Assembly (NCBI RefSeq): GCF_030297155.1
Contig: NZ_AP028068.1
Coordinates: forward strand, 1,178,001-1,242,000
Length of the DNA: 64,000 nt
Direction: 5' to 3'
Origin: Vibrio sp. FE10
GTDB taxonomy: Bacteria; Pseudomonadota; Gammaproteobacteria; Enterobacterales; Vibrionaceae
The first letter of the stretch is position 1. Each line of letters opens with the position of its first letter. The notes beneath the pieces are model-generated. The model had not been told where the DNA came from and did not search any database. It saw nothing but the letters and a program-made list of their open reading frames with translations. Below, in pieces: positions 1 to 8,432 of this stretch. The translations under genes and the position numbers were made by a program.

Positions 1-629
1 GGTCGATATTGGCTCCGTTTCTGATTCTTGGTGGTATCTACAGCGGTATGTTTACACCGACAGAATCTGCGGTCGTTGCTATCTTCTATTCGTTGTTCGT
101 TGGTGTGTTTATTCACCGAGAGCTATCGTTCAAAAGCACGCTCAAGTCTCTGTCGACAACAACCTGGATCACGGGTCGAGTGTTGTTGATTCTATTCGCC
201 GCAACGGTTTTTGGACGCTTGTTAATAGAACAAAAAATCCCGGTTGTAGTGGCTGAGTCACTGCTCGGTTTTACCGACAATATGTACATGGTGTGGGCGT
301 TGACGATCACCTTACTGCTGTTCATTGGCATGTTCATGGAAACCTTGGCTGCGATCATGATCATCGTGCCAGTGTTACTACCAATTATGTACATGCTTGG
401 CGCCGATCCAACACACGTTGGGATCGTGGTGGTGTGTACGTTATCGATAGGTTTTGCTACACCTCCGCTCGGTGAAAATATCTTTGTCGCCTCGGGGATA
501 GGCGGGGCCACGGTCGAACAGATCACCGCGAAGATCCATCCCTTTGTTCTTGCATCCGTAGTGGGCGTGTTCGTTATCGCTTTCTTCCCACAAATTACGC
601 TTTGGCTACCGTCCTTAGTGGGCTATTAG
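1..629 (+). CDS. TRAP transporter large permease (DctM-like), 3' part
   Basis: C-terminal part of the large membrane subunit of a TRAP transporter, which uses an ion gradient and a periplasmic binding protein to import organic acids or similar solutes. The reading frame (codons starting at base 3) is open at the left edge, so the true start lies outside the window; the TTG at base 9 is internal. Visible family hallmarks are GGIYSGMFTPTESA near the left edge and TPPLGENIFVASGI near the end, within several long hydrophobic segments. The small permease and binding protein are presumably upstream. The stop lies 11 bases before the start of the Cache-domain gene, so the two are probably one transcript. 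The substrate cannot be told from this fragment. Confidence 0.9.
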   Translation, partial: SILAPFLILGGIYSGMFTPTESAVVAIFYSLFVGVFIHRELSFKSTLKSLSTTTWITGRVLLILFAATVFGRLLIEQKIPVVVAESLLGFTDNMYMVWALTITLLLFIGMFMETLAAIMIIVPVLLPIMYMLGADPTHVGIVVVCTLSIGFATPPLGENIFVASGIGGATVEQITAKIHPFVLASVVGVFVIAFFPQITLWLPSLVGY

Positions 630-640
630 GAGAAGTCACT

Positions 641-1561
641 ATGAATATATCAAGAATTATCCTTATTGGTTGTGCCGTATTTGCAGTGATCAGTGGCATT
701 GGATTACGTGCCGAGCATTCAGAAACAGCGAAAGAAAATGAGCCAGTCAATGTGCTCGAAATTTCAGAGCCACATGTGGTCAGCGACGCTGAAAGAAGAG
801 CTAAAACCCTACTTGCGAAAGCGGTTATACATGTGCAAAAGGATGGCGATGAGAGCGTGAGTGACTTCATGAGCGACCCTGAATATATAGACGGTGAGCT
901 TTATGTGTTTGCTTTAGGCATTGATGGCCAATTTCTCTCCAGTGGCGGCTCTTCAATGGTGCTGGTGGGTGACAGTGTGTTGGACACTCAAGATGTTTAC
1001 GGCAATCCTTTTTTCAGAGAAATGATCACTAAAGCGGTACACAACGGTTTTGGTGAAGTTCAGTACCATTGGACTAACCCTACAGACCGCATGGGCGAGC
1101 CTAAAACGACCTTCTTTGAACGTGTGGGCGATGTGATTGTGGCAGTGGGTTACTACCCTGAACGCTCAAGTGCCGCAGAGGCTAAGCTATTATTGGCAAG
1201 AGCCATGACGGCGATAGTCGAATCAGAACAAGACAGTATTACTGAGTTCAATAATAGCGAAGGCAGCTTTGTTGAAGGGGACTTGTATGTGTTTGTGATG
1301 GACATGAGCTCTGGAAAGCTGCTCGCGCACGGTGTTTCTCCTGAACTTGTCGGGCGGTCACACCGCGAAATTCTAAGCCCAGACGATAAACCGATTCTTA
1401 CTGAGATGTTGAATCTCGCCAAAGAAAATGGGCGTGGAGTTTACACCTATCGATGGCTGAATCCGCTGTCGAGCAAAGTCGAAACCAAGCATACCTACTA
1501 CCGAGTGATCGACAATAAGTTGGTTGGGGTCGGTTATTACACAAAATCAAACAACACGTAA
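641..1561 (+). CDS. Secreted protein with two tandem Cache-type domains
   Basis: A 306-residue protein with an N-terminal hydrophobic segment (residues about 3-20), then two homologous units of about 115 residues. Unit 1 (about 50-165) and unit 2 (about 180-300) share the order AKxLLAxA, a D/E-rich helix, LYVFxxxxxG, a central loop, YxWxNP and VGYY near the end, as in small Cache sensor domains of chemoreceptors and histidine kinases. No HAMP, kinase or MCP output domain follows, so it is probably a periplasmic or membrane-anchored ligand-binding protein. The start was chosen at ATG 641 because AGGAG (629-633) precedes it; an upstream in-frame codon would overlap the TRAP permease. Its position right after the TRAP gene suggests a role with the same solute, which is inference. 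Confidence 0.8.
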   Translation: MNISRIILIGCAVFAVISGIGLRAEHSETAKENEPVNVLEISEPHVVSDAERRAKTLLAKAVIHVQKDGDESVSDFMSDPEYIDGELYVFALGIDGQFLSSGGSSMVLVGDSVLDTQDVYGNPFFREMITKAVHNGFGEVQYHWTNPTDRMGEPKTTFFERVGDVIVAVGYYPERSSAAEAKLLLARAMTAIVESEQDSITEFNNSEGSFVEGDLYVFVMDMSSGKLLAHGVSPELVGRSHREILSPDDKPILTEMLNLAKENGRGVYTYRWLNPLSSKVETKHTYYRVIDNKLVGVGYYTKSNNT

Positions 1562-1573
1562 AAGTGTTTTTAG

Positions 1574-1612
1574 TGAGCCCTCAACCCAGTTAAATAAAGG
1601 GCTAGGGGCTCA
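1574..1612 (+). terminator. Weak stem-loop after the Cache gene
   Basis: TGAGCCC (1574-1580) pairs with GGGCTCA (1606-1612), with a further ACCC/GGGCT inner pairing. There is no clear T-run after it, so it is only a possible terminator or 3' end stabiliser for the TRAP-Cache transcript. Confidence 0.35.
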
Positions 1613-1648
1613 AAATACGGGGGTGTGTAAAAAATCAATTTAGTAAAA

Positions 1649-1684
1649 TTCACAGTGTGAAATTTTTGTTGTGAAATTGTTTCA
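1649..1684. promoter_or_regulatory. Two short palindromes upstream of the malate-synthase-like gene
   Basis: TTCAC-AGT-GTGAA (1649-1661) and TGAAA-TTG-TTTCA (1672-1684) are inverted repeats with three-base centres, spaced about two helical turns apart. Paired operators like these suggest binding by a dimeric repressor or activator, but I cannot name the regulator. They lie 114-149 bases before the start of the downstream gene. The 5' region also holds a small hairpin, GGTCAA/TTGACC, at about 1742-1762. Confidence 0.3.
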
Positions 1685-1797
1685 AAAATACAAGTAGTAT
1701 GAAATACATGGAAGCAACACAGTAAAGAACAATTTTGAAAAGGGTCAATCAGGATTTTTGACCAACATGAAATTCAAAGCCGTAAGAGGGAAAGACT

Positions 1798-2370
1798 ATG
1801 AATATGCTGACACTAGACAAAACAGAACTTCACAGAAACCATTCAACATTTATTGCTGAAGCTGTCTTTGCCGTCGAAATGGTGAAAGCAGACAAGCAAC
1901 TCGAAAAACAGAAAATGGCGAAACAGTTGCTTGATACTCTATTTCCTCTTGAGGCGGGTTCACACGAAGATGCGGTGAGCTACGAGATTGATTACCGACA
2001 TGTTCAGGTTTACTTCAAAAACGGTGAGCACACCGGCCTAAAACGCGCTAAACACTTTGTGGCTTACACTGGTGATAAATCAAAGCCTTCAGCAATATTA
2101 TTCCGTGACGAAAGCGGTACACACGTTGAAGTGACAATCGGTGCTCGTAAAGGTACTGGCCACTTGGAGTTGGTTGATATTCAAGATATTCAACTTGAGA
2201 CATGCACTACGTTTGGCCAAACAGAGGCTAGTCGCTCTTCAGGAATCCGTCACTGGGTCAGCCTAGTGAAAGGCGATGAAAGCGGTCGACCGAATGCATT
2301 GAGCGAAGACAAAGAGTTCACAGCGAAGAATGGCGAAGACTACAACCTAGGGTTTTGCTACGCGATTTAA
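1798..2370 (+). CDS. Stand-alone protein resembling the inserted domain of malate synthase G
   Basis: A 190-residue cytoplasmic protein. Residues about 50-140 and 155-180 resemble, in the same order, the alpha/beta domain inserted in malate synthase G: PLEAGSHEDAV matches PLENGSYQDVV, FVAYTGDKSKP matches FVGYRGDAAAP, GTHVEVTIGARKG matches GLHIELQIDANGR, and the tail LSEDKEFTAKNG matches LNDDRHYTAADG (E. coli GlcB, recalled from memory). The catalytic TIM barrel with its acetyl-CoA and glyoxylate sites is absent, so the protein cannot be a malate synthase by itself, although such proteins may carry that name in databases. RBS-like GAGGG lies about 8 bases before ATG. It is followed by a strong terminator and appears to be a single-gene unit. 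The function is unknown. Confidence 0.7.
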   Translation: MNMLTLDKTELHRNHSTFIAEAVFAVEMVKADKQLEKQKMAKQLLDTLFPLEAGSHEDAVSYEIDYRHVQVYFKNGEHTGLKRAKHFVAYTGDKSKPSAILFRDESGTHVEVTIGARKGTGHLELVDIQDIQLETCTTFGQTEASRSSGIRHWVSLVKGDESGRPNALSEDKEFTAKNGEDYNLGFCYAI

Positions 2371-2923
2371 TGTCGCCTCTCGATTTTATACAGCTTCTCG
2401 ATCTAATACAGCGTCACGCACGATCCAATAGTGTTTCGCGATTGAACGCTAACTAACTGCCGCGCCACTGTAAGAAGTAGCGCCGCAATCGAGATACCGA
2501 TTTCTCTTTTACCTTTGGTAACTTTCCCCGCCCCTATAGCGGGGCTTTTTTGTTAGAGCTATAAGTAAATTGGGTGGTTATTAAAATTATCTGTAGAAAC
2601 TTTGAATGATATTTTACGGTGCATTATTTTAATTTAATATACTGTATTTAAAGGTTTTTATTTGTTTATTTTATTCTGTTTTTATTGCCTCAACTATCAT
2701 GATTGACGGTGGTTTGGGTGACTATTGAGCGAAAACTCAGTCAAAATGCTTCGTGCTGTGCTATTATGCGCGTCCTGGGATTGAGCTAGTAAGTCCATTT
2801 ATCACCTTGCTCGGTGGTTTTTATCACGTTTTATTTTTGTGAAATGGCGAGCCAATCAAGTAGTAGTTGGATATGGAGAGCGTCCTTATATTCGTTGATT
2901 CGGATATGCGAACATCATAATTT
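2371..2923. other. Intergenic region, 553 bases
   Basis: Contains two imperfect copies of a 19-base stretch around CTCGAT..TATACAGC (about 2375-2412), a terminator at 2526-2551, then AT-rich DNA (2560-2700) and a leader of the BCCT gene. GGAGAG occurs at 2875-2880, but no glycine-riboswitch core was found. No convincing gene was seen on either strand. Confidence 0.6.
2526..2551 (+). terminator. Rho-independent terminator
   Basis: CCCCGC (2526-2531) pairs with GCGGGG (2539-2544) around a seven-base loop, followed by CTTTTTT. It ends the transcript of the malate-synthase-like gene. Confidence 0.85.
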
Positions 2924-4531
2924 ATGAGTTTTAAATCAAAAAAATACAGTATCGATTCTACTGACTATCAAGTTGGTCAAGATAACGTCAGTAAATGGGG
3001 CATGGATGTCCATAACACCGTCTTCGTAGCCTCAGTAGGCTTATCTCTTCTCTTCATCATCACTCTTCTTGCTCTTCCTCCTGCAGATGCTAAAGCTGCA
3101 ATTGATTCTATTAAGGGTGCTGTTTTATCTAAGTTTGACTTCCTGTTTATGTGGGGAGCTAACATCATGCTAGCGTTTGCTGTTGTTCTTGCTTTTTCAC
3201 CGTTGGGTAAAATCCGTTTAGGTGGTGAAGACGCGACGGCGGACTATTCAATGTCATCTTGGATTGCGATGTTATTCGCAGCAGGTATGGGTATTGGACT
3301 TATCTTCTGGGGTGTTGCAGAGCCAACTGCGTTCTTCACGAACTGGTTCGGAACGCCATTAGACGCAGAACCTTTCACAGCCGCTGGTCGTGAACTGGCG
3401 CTAGGCGCGACCGTATTCCACTGGGGTTTTCATGCATGGGCTATCTATGGCATGACGGCGCTTTGTCTGGCGTACTTTGTTTATAACAAAGGCTTACCGC
3501 TATCAATGCGTTCTGTGTTTTACCCAATTCTGGGTGAGCGTGTGTGGGGCAAAACCGGTGATGTAATCGATGTACTAACCGTACTGGTTACTCTGTTTGG
3601 TCTTGCGACTTCATTGGGCTTAGGTGGTACACAAGCAGCAAGTGGTATCAGTCACGTGTTCGGCTTGGAAAACAACATCTTCCTTCAGCAATCTATCATC
3701 GTTCTGATCATGGGCTTGGCGATCATCTCTGTTATGCGTGGCATGGACGGTGGTGTTAAGTTCCTAAGTAACCTGAACATGGTTATTGCATTCATATTCC
3801 TTGGTCTTATCGCTGTATTGAACTTCACAACTGTGCTTGATTCAATGGCAACGGCGGCAACGGGCTATGTGAAAAACATCGTAGCTTTGAGCCAAAGTTC
3901 GGGTCGTGAAGACACAACATGGCTGCATGGTTGGACTGTGTTCTACTGGGCATGGTGGGTAGCGTATGCACCTTTCTTTGGTATGTTCGTAGCGCGTATT
4001 TCTAAAGGCCGTACGGTTCGTGAATTCCTACTTTGCGTATTGATTATCCCAACATTGGTGACTTCAGCTTGGATGTCTATCTTCGGTGGCGTAGCTATCG
4101 AGCAAGTGATTAATCAGGTGGGGCAACTTGGCCTCGACCAAGGCATTACAGACGTATCTCTAAGCCTGTTCTACATGCTAGATGCTTACTCGTTCGGTAG
4201 CATTCTGTCTGTTCTCGCAGTCGCGCTGATCATCGTGTTCTTCGTTACAACGTTGGACTCAGGTTCTATCGTTATCGATGGCATGACGGCGGGTGGTAAA
4301 TTAGAAGTGCCAGTGAAACAGAAAGTCGTTTGGGCGGTTATCTCAGGTGCTATCGCAATGGTGATGCTGTGGATTGGTGGTACTCAATCAATCCAAGCTC
4401 TGCAATCTATTACGATTATTGCAGCACTGCCGTTTACGATCATTCTTCTGATTGGTTGTGTGAGCTTGTTGAAAGGCCTACTGACAGAAGTCGGTAAAGG
4501 GCAAGAAACGGTTACTCCAGCAACTAAGTAA
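2924..4531 (+). CDS. BCCT family transporter
   Basis: A 535-residue inner-membrane transporter of the betaine/carnitine/choline family, which imports compatible solutes, usually with sodium or protons. The length and the twelve or so hydrophobic segments fit the family. Signature regions visible are GMGIGLIFWGVAEP (near residue 125) and WTVFYWAWWVAYAPFFGMFV (about residue 337), the tryptophan-rich segment that forms the substrate box, followed by ARISKGRTVREF. The last 40 residues are short, without the long osmosensing tail seen in BetP-type members. It is monocistronic, with a long 5' region and a terminator just downstream. The substrate (betaine, choline, DMSP or other) cannot be assigned from sequence alone; a role in salt adaptation is expected in a marine bacterium. 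Confidence 0.93.
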   Translation: MSFKSKKYSIDSTDYQVGQDNVSKWGMDVHNTVFVASVGLSLLFIITLLALPPADAKAAIDSIKGAVLSKFDFLFMWGANIMLAFAVVLAFSPLGKIRLGGEDATADYSMSSWIAMLFAAGMGIGLIFWGVAEPTAFFTNWFGTPLDAEPFTAAGRELALGATVFHWGFHAWAIYGMTALCLAYFVYNKGLPLSMRSVFYPILGERVWGKTGDVIDVLTVLVTLFGLATSLGLGGTQAASGISHVFGLENNIFLQQSIIVLIMGLAIISVMRGMDGGVKFLSNLNMVIAFIFLGLIAVLNFTTVLDSMATAATGYVKNIVALSQSSGREDTTWLHGWTVFYWAWWVAYAPFFGMFVARISKGRTVREFLLCVLIIPTLVTSAWMSIFGGVAIEQVINQVGQLGLDQGITDVSLSLFYMLDAYSFGSILSVLAVALIIVFFVTTLDSGSIVIDGMTAGGKLEVPVKQKVVWAVISGAIAMVMLWIGGTQSIQALQSITIIAALPFTIILLIGCVSLLKGLLTEVGKGQETVTPATK

Positions 4532-4585
4532 ATCGTGAAATTAGTAAGTCGCTAGATCGGGATTTACTTTACTCAGCATGATTCA

Positions 4586-4620
4586 AAGCTCTCTTGTACT
4601 TGGTGCAAGAGAGCTTTTTT
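4586..4620 (+). terminator. Terminator of the BCCT gene
   Basis: AAAGCTCTCTTG pairs with CAAGAGAGCTTT around a short loop and is followed by a T-run. Confidence 0.88.
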
Positions 4621-4645
4621 ATGCCTAAGAAGAAATCAGAGACAA

Positions 4646-4686
4646 AATAAAAAAAGAGCCACAAGTGAATCATCACTTGTGGCTCT
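4646..4686 (-). terminator. Terminator of the M14 peptidase gene
   Basis: A 14-base perfect stem (4655-4668 with 4673-4686) and four-base loop. On the minus strand it is followed by a long T-run (A-run 4646-4655 on the plus strand). Confidence 0.88.
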
Positions 4687-4709
4687 CTTAGTTCTTAGCT
4701 GATATTCGC

Positions 4710-5636
4710 CTACGCGTTCAGTTCGTACTGAATAACGTAGTCCAAAGCACCGACGACCGCAGCAACTTGAGCATCATTACACTCTTCGTCTGTTACTTTG
4801 TCACTGTCTGGGTAAACCTCTGTGGTCGTACCGTACTTACAGTCAGTCACGCCGCCACATAAGCCAAGCTTCTTCATTGGGTAGTTGATCACGCCGTGTT
4901 GAGTGACGTCTGAACCAATGATCTTGCCTTCGTCATCCGCAGGCGCAATGTGGGTTACTTTTTCCACTGAAGCGATGACAGCTGCTTGGAATTCAGGTTG
5001 AGGATTTTCAGTATCGCCCACCGTGTAGAAACCGTCTGGGATCATACCCTCGATGTACTCAATGCCATCACGAGCTGCGAGTGCAGGTCGGAATTCAGTT
5101 TCATCAGAGTCAGTCGTCTCATGCAGGTCAACGTGAACCAATACTTCTGGTAGAGACGCTACTAGAGCTCGTAGATTTGCTGATTCTTCAGCAGGCGTAC
5201 CGTCATAGAAAGAACGGTTTGGATCAACAGCATTTGGGTTCCAGCGGTTGATTACTTCGTAACCCCAAGGGCTCACACAAGGTGCGACAACAATGTTGAA
5301 GTGCGCCGTGTATTTTTCTGCTTGAGTCGCAGCGAATTTGATCGCGCCATGCACACCACTGGTTTCGTAACCGTGAACACCACCAGTTACCAGAATCGTC
5401 GGCTTTGACTCGTCCCAGTTTTTGCTCTTGATAGCGAAGAGTGGGAAGCGAGCTTCGTCGTAGCTCAGCGCGCCGTATTGTTCGATGTCGAAGCGGTCTG
5501 CGAGTGCTTTAATCTTTGGTACAACTTCTTGCTGGTATTCACGCTTAACCGTTCGTTGAGCTAACCATGCTTCACGTTCTGCTTGTTGCCATTTTTGCCC
5601 TGGCTTACCAATCGGGTAGGTAGATTCACTTTTCAT
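4710..5636 (-). CDS. M14 family metallopeptidase
   Basis: A 308-residue zinc carboxypeptidase-like protein. Zinc ligands are seen in GGVHGYETSG (HxxE type, about residue 88) and in VHVDLHETTD (second histidine, about residue 172); TTTEVYPD near residue 270 supplies the likely catalytic glutamate. WNPNAVDPNRSF carries the conserved NPNAVDxNR substrate-carboxylate-binding stretch of M14 enzymes. No signal peptide is seen, so it should act in the cytoplasm, probably on peptides or amidated amino acids. It is transcribed alone, divergently from the YedI-like gene, and has its own terminator. The exact substrate is unknown. Confidence 0.88.
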   Translation of the reverse strand: MKSESTYPIGKPGQKWQQAEREAWLAQRTVKREYQQEVVPKIKALADRFDIEQYGALSYDEARFPLFAIKSKNWDESKPTILVTGGVHGYETSGVHGAIKFAATQAEKYTAHFNIVVAPCVSPWGYEVINRWNPNAVDPNRSFYDGTPAEESANLRALVASLPEVLVHVDLHETTDSDETEFRPALAARDGIEYIEGMIPDGFYTVGDTENPQPEFQAAVIASVEKVTHIAPADDEGKIIGSDVTQHGVINYPMKKLGLCGGVTDCKYGTTTEVYPDSDKVTDEECNDAQVAAVVGALDYVIQYELNA

Positions 5637-5811
5637 CTATACTTTTTCTTTTATGTTCGTGAAAGATTAAGACAGATTATTCCTGTCTAACAGAGACAGC
5701 AATAGAAAACACAACTTGTGACTTTATTTTTTACAGACTCATAACTTTGATGAGTGAATTGATGGTGTTACATTTTATTGATGGTTCAATTCTTTATAAA
5801 GAGACAACAAA

Positions 5812-6717
5812 ATGGCTGGAGCAAGTTTACTAACACTGCTAGATGATATTGCAACTGTGTTGGATGATGTCGCGTTGATGTCTAAGGTGGCCGCTAAAAA
5901 AACCGCAGGCGTATTGGGTGACGATTTAGCCCTTAACGCTCAGCAGGTATCCGGTGTTTCTGCTGAAAGAGAAATTCCAGTGGTGTGGGCGGTCGCAAAA
6001 GGCTCATTTAAAAATAAGCTGATTTTGGTTCCGGCAGCACTATTGATTAGTGCATTCATTCCTTGGTTGATCATGCCACTACTGGTGATTGGTGGCCTGT
6101 TTCTTTGTTTTGAAGGGGCAGAGAAAATCTTAGAAAAGCTTTTTCCTCACGCTCATCAACACGAAGAGAAAGGTGAGGAAAGCAGCTCGGGCGAATCTGT
6201 TGAAGAGTATGAGAAGAGAAAGGTAGCAGGCGCAATTCGGACTGACTTTATCTTATCTGCGGAAATCATTGTAATTGCGCTGGGTACCGTAACGGGTACC
6301 AGTATCGTGATTCAGATTCTTGTGGTGAGTTTGATAGCGGTTGTGATGACGATTGGTGTTTATGGCTTAGTGGCAGGGATCGTGAAGCTAGACGATTTAG
6401 GCTTCTATCTTCAACGCACATCGAATGGGAGTGCCATTAAAACCAGATTAGGCAATGGGTTAGTCGCATTTGCACCCAAGCTAATGAAGATGCTTGCGGT
6501 TGTCGGTACGGCGGCGATGTTCTTGGTTGGCGGCGGTATTGTGGTACACAACGTGCCTGCAATTCATCACTTAATTGAACCGATCATTATGGACTTCAGT
6601 GGACATACGATTGCGACTGCGGTGGTACCAACGTTATTAAATGGTGTGATTGGGGTTTTAGCTGGATTGATTGTCGTTGCGATTTGGACTGCTATTGGAA
6701 AAATTCGCGGCAAGTAA
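5812..6717 (+). CDS. DUF808 / YedI family inner-membrane protein
   Basis: A 301-residue membrane protein matching the YedI (DUF808) family along its length. The N-terminal soluble part (MAGASLLTLLDDIATVLDDV, then MSKVAAKKTAGVLGDDLALN) is very characteristic. It is followed by about six hydrophobic segments (residues 70-105, 145-190, 225-250, 265-300) with an acidic cytoplasmic loop near residues 115-135. The biochemical role of the family is not established. It is a single gene, divergent from the M14 peptidase and sharing a bidirectional terminator with pyrC. Confidence 0.9.
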   Translation: MAGASLLTLLDDIATVLDDVALMSKVAAKKTAGVLGDDLALNAQQVSGVSAEREIPVVWAVAKGSFKNKLILVPAALLISAFIPWLIMPLLVIGGLFLCFEGAEKILEKLFPHAHQHEEKGEESSSGESVEEYEKRKVAGAIRTDFILSAEIIVIALGTVTGTSIVIQILVVSLIAVVMTIGVYGLVAGIVKLDDLGFYLQRTSNGSAIKTRLGNGLVAFAPKLMKMLAVVGTAAMFLVGGGIVVHNVPAIHHLIEPIIMDFSGHTIATAVVPTLLNGVIGVLAGLIVVAIWTAIGKIRGK

Positions 6718-6762
6718 TCGTTAAATTACTTCTTTGAATAAGACCGTTTTTGATCGAAACAA

Positions 6763-6797
6763 AAAAGGGTCACCATAATTATTATGGTGACCCTTTT
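6763..6797. terminator. Bidirectional terminator
   Basis: A long perfect inverted repeat (AAAAGGGTCACCATAAT with its complement) centred at 6780/6781, with an A-run on the left and a T-run on the right. It serves the convergent YedI-like and pyrC genes. Confidence 0.9.
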
Positions 6798-6834
6798 CGC
6801 TAAATGGAGGGTGTTTATTTAACAGCCCAAGCGC

Positions 6835-7863
6835 TTATTTTACTGACCAAGCAATCGTCTCGCCGCCACGGATTGGCACAACGATGTCTGAACCGAAAGG
6901 CATTGTTTCAGCAACATTCCACTCTTCTTTAACGAGCGTGATTGTGTCTGAGTTACGTGGCATACCGTAGAAGTCTGGGCCATTGTGGCTCGCGAATGCT
7001 TCTAGGTTCTCAATCTTGCCTTCTAAATCGAATACTTCAGCGTACAGTTCAACCGCAGCGTGCGCTGTGTAAGAACCTGCACAACCACATGCTGACTCTT
7101 TTGCGCCTTTCGCATGTGGTGCAGAATCTGTGCCTAAGAAGAACTTCTTGCTACCGCTTGTTGCTGCTTCAATAAGTGCTAACTGGTGTGTGTTGCGCTT
7201 AAGAATAGGTAGGCAGTAGAAATGTGGCTTAATGCCGCCAACCAACATGTGGTTGCGGTTATAAAGCAAGTGGTGAGCTGTAATAGTTGCTGCTACGTTC
7301 TCGTTAGCGTTCTTAACGAAAGTCGCTGCATCTGCCGTCGTGATGTGCTCTAGAACGATCTTCAGGTTAGGGAAGTCGTTAACAATCGGTGCTAGAACTG
7401 TGTCTAGGAACTCTTTTTCACGGTCAAAGATATCAACATCGTGAGCCGTTACTTCACCGTGTACCAGCAGCAACATGCCCACTTCTTGCATTGCTTCAAG
7501 TACGTGGTAAATCTTTTGAGCTGAGGTTACGCCTGAATCAGAGTTAGTCGTCGCGCCAGCAGGGTATAGCTTCGCCGCTACAACAGCGCCAGATTCTTTC
7601 GCTTTACGAATTTCATCAGGTGTTGTGTTGTCTGTCAGGTAAAGTGCCATTAGAGGCTGGAATTGTTCACTTGGCTGCTCTGCCATGATGCGTTCACGGT
7701 AAGCAAGAGCCATTTCGGTATCGGTTACCGGTGGGATGGTATTTGGCATGATTAACGCTCGACCATTGTAACGGCTGATATCGCGAACTGTATCTTTTAA
7801 TACTTCGCCATCGCGTAGATGAACGTGCCAGTCGTCAGGACGAGTAATCGTAAGTTGTGTCAT
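6835..7863 (-). CDS. pyrC: Dihydroorotase
   Basis: A 342-residue class II dihydroorotase, which cyclises N-carbamoyl-aspartate to dihydroorotate in pyrimidine synthesis. [12 protein letters not shown] at the N-terminus holds the first two zinc-binding histidines, [13 protein letters not shown] (about residue 100) carries the lysine that is carboxylated to bridge the zincs, and [15 protein letters not shown] (about residue 250) carries the catalytic aspartate. The length equals E. coli PyrC. It is monocistronic, and a PurR-type operator lies 62-77 bases upstream of the start, consistent with purine-linked control known for pyrC in enteric bacteria. Confidence 0.97.
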   Translation of the reverse strand: MTQLTITRPDDWHVHLRDGEVLKDTVRDISRYNGRALIMPNTIPPVTDTEMALAYRERIMAEQPSEQFQPLMALYLTDNTTPDEIRKAKESGAVVAAKLYPAGATTNSDSGVTSAQKIYHVLEAMQEVGMLLLVHGEVTAHDVDIFDREKEFLDTVLAPIVNDFPNLKIVLEHITTADAATFVKNANENVAATITAHHLLYNRNHMLVGGIKPHFYCLPILKRNTHQLALIEAATSGSKKFFLGTDSAPHAKGAKESACGCAGSYTAHAAVELYAEVFDLEGKIENLEAFASHNGPDFYGMPRNSDTITLVKEEWNVAETMPFGSDIVVPIRGGETIAWSVK

Positions 7864-7924
7864 TGAAGGCTCCCACCATTTGAAGTGTTATGTAGTTGGA
7901 GCCTAAACTCAGCGAAATCTGTGA

Positions 7925-7940
7925 AAGCAATCGCTTACGT
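7925..7940. promoter_or_regulatory. PurR-type operator upstream of pyrC
   Basis: AAGCAATCGCTTACGT fits the PurR consensus ANGCAANCGNTTNCNT at every fixed position. It lies 62-77 bases upstream of the pyrC start codon. E. coli pyrC is a known PurR target, so the site is likely functional. Confidence 0.75.
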
Positions 7941-8055
7941 TTAGGCGACAGGATGATAGTGGAAAAGCACTTTCATTTCATCCTATTTTTAACTCTTCAG
8001 GGCTAGGAGCTTGTTTCTATGGGTATTTTATTCGGTATTTATTTGTTAAGAAGGG

Positions 8056-8214
8056 TTAACGGGTGGCTACCCACAGACCATGAATCATTCCTGGAACCCA
8101 GAAGAAGAAAGTAAGAATGATATTAATCACCAGATCTTTCCCGGCGCCACGAGCGAAGAACACGCCAACAGGCGGAAGCAGTACACATAAAATGATAATG
8201 ACGAGTTTGTTCAT
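8056..8214 (-). CDS. YqaE/Pmp3 family small membrane protein
   Basis: A 52-residue protein read directly from the minus strand. It has two hydrophobic segments: MNKLVIIILCVLLPPVGVFF and, after the polar loop ARGAGKDLVIN, IILTFFFWVPGMIHGLWV. This is the classic Pmp3/YqaE layout, including the PPVGVF and PGMIHG(L/I)W motifs. A good ribosome-binding site (AAGGA, six bases before ATG) supports the start. Family members are small stress-related inner-membrane proteins linked to ion homeostasis and membrane potential; the exact mechanism is not known. Transcribed alone, between pyrC and the MOSC fusion. Confidence 0.88.
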   Translation of the reverse strand: MNKLVIIILCVLLPPVGVFFARGAGKDLVINIILTFFFWVPGMIHGLWVATR

Positions 8215-8432
8215 GATAAATCCTTTTTATTCAATGAAGGTTCAATTCGATAACCGTGTTCAAATTATAGAACGTATGGAGAAAGTTAATGCATTGGTGT
8301 GTTTATGTATATAAGACAGTCGTTTAAACATCTCAAGATATTAGCTTAGTATCAAGTGTTTAATGCCTGCCAGTTTATCTATTTATAACCATTTGTTAGC
8401 ATTGGGACAAACAACAAAACATTGGAATCGTT

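Noticed and set aside
9..11. TTG at base 9 as start of the TRAP permease
   Set aside because: The frame is open to the left edge and the protein lacks most of a DctM, so it is an internal codon.
602..640. Upstream extension of the Cache gene to base 602
   Set aside because: It overlaps the end of the permease gene, and AGGAG sits properly before ATG 641.
2870..2885. GGAGAG near 2875 as part of a glycine riboswitch
   Set aside because: The rest of the aptamer core (ACCGA and GGGGCAA-type stretches) is absent.
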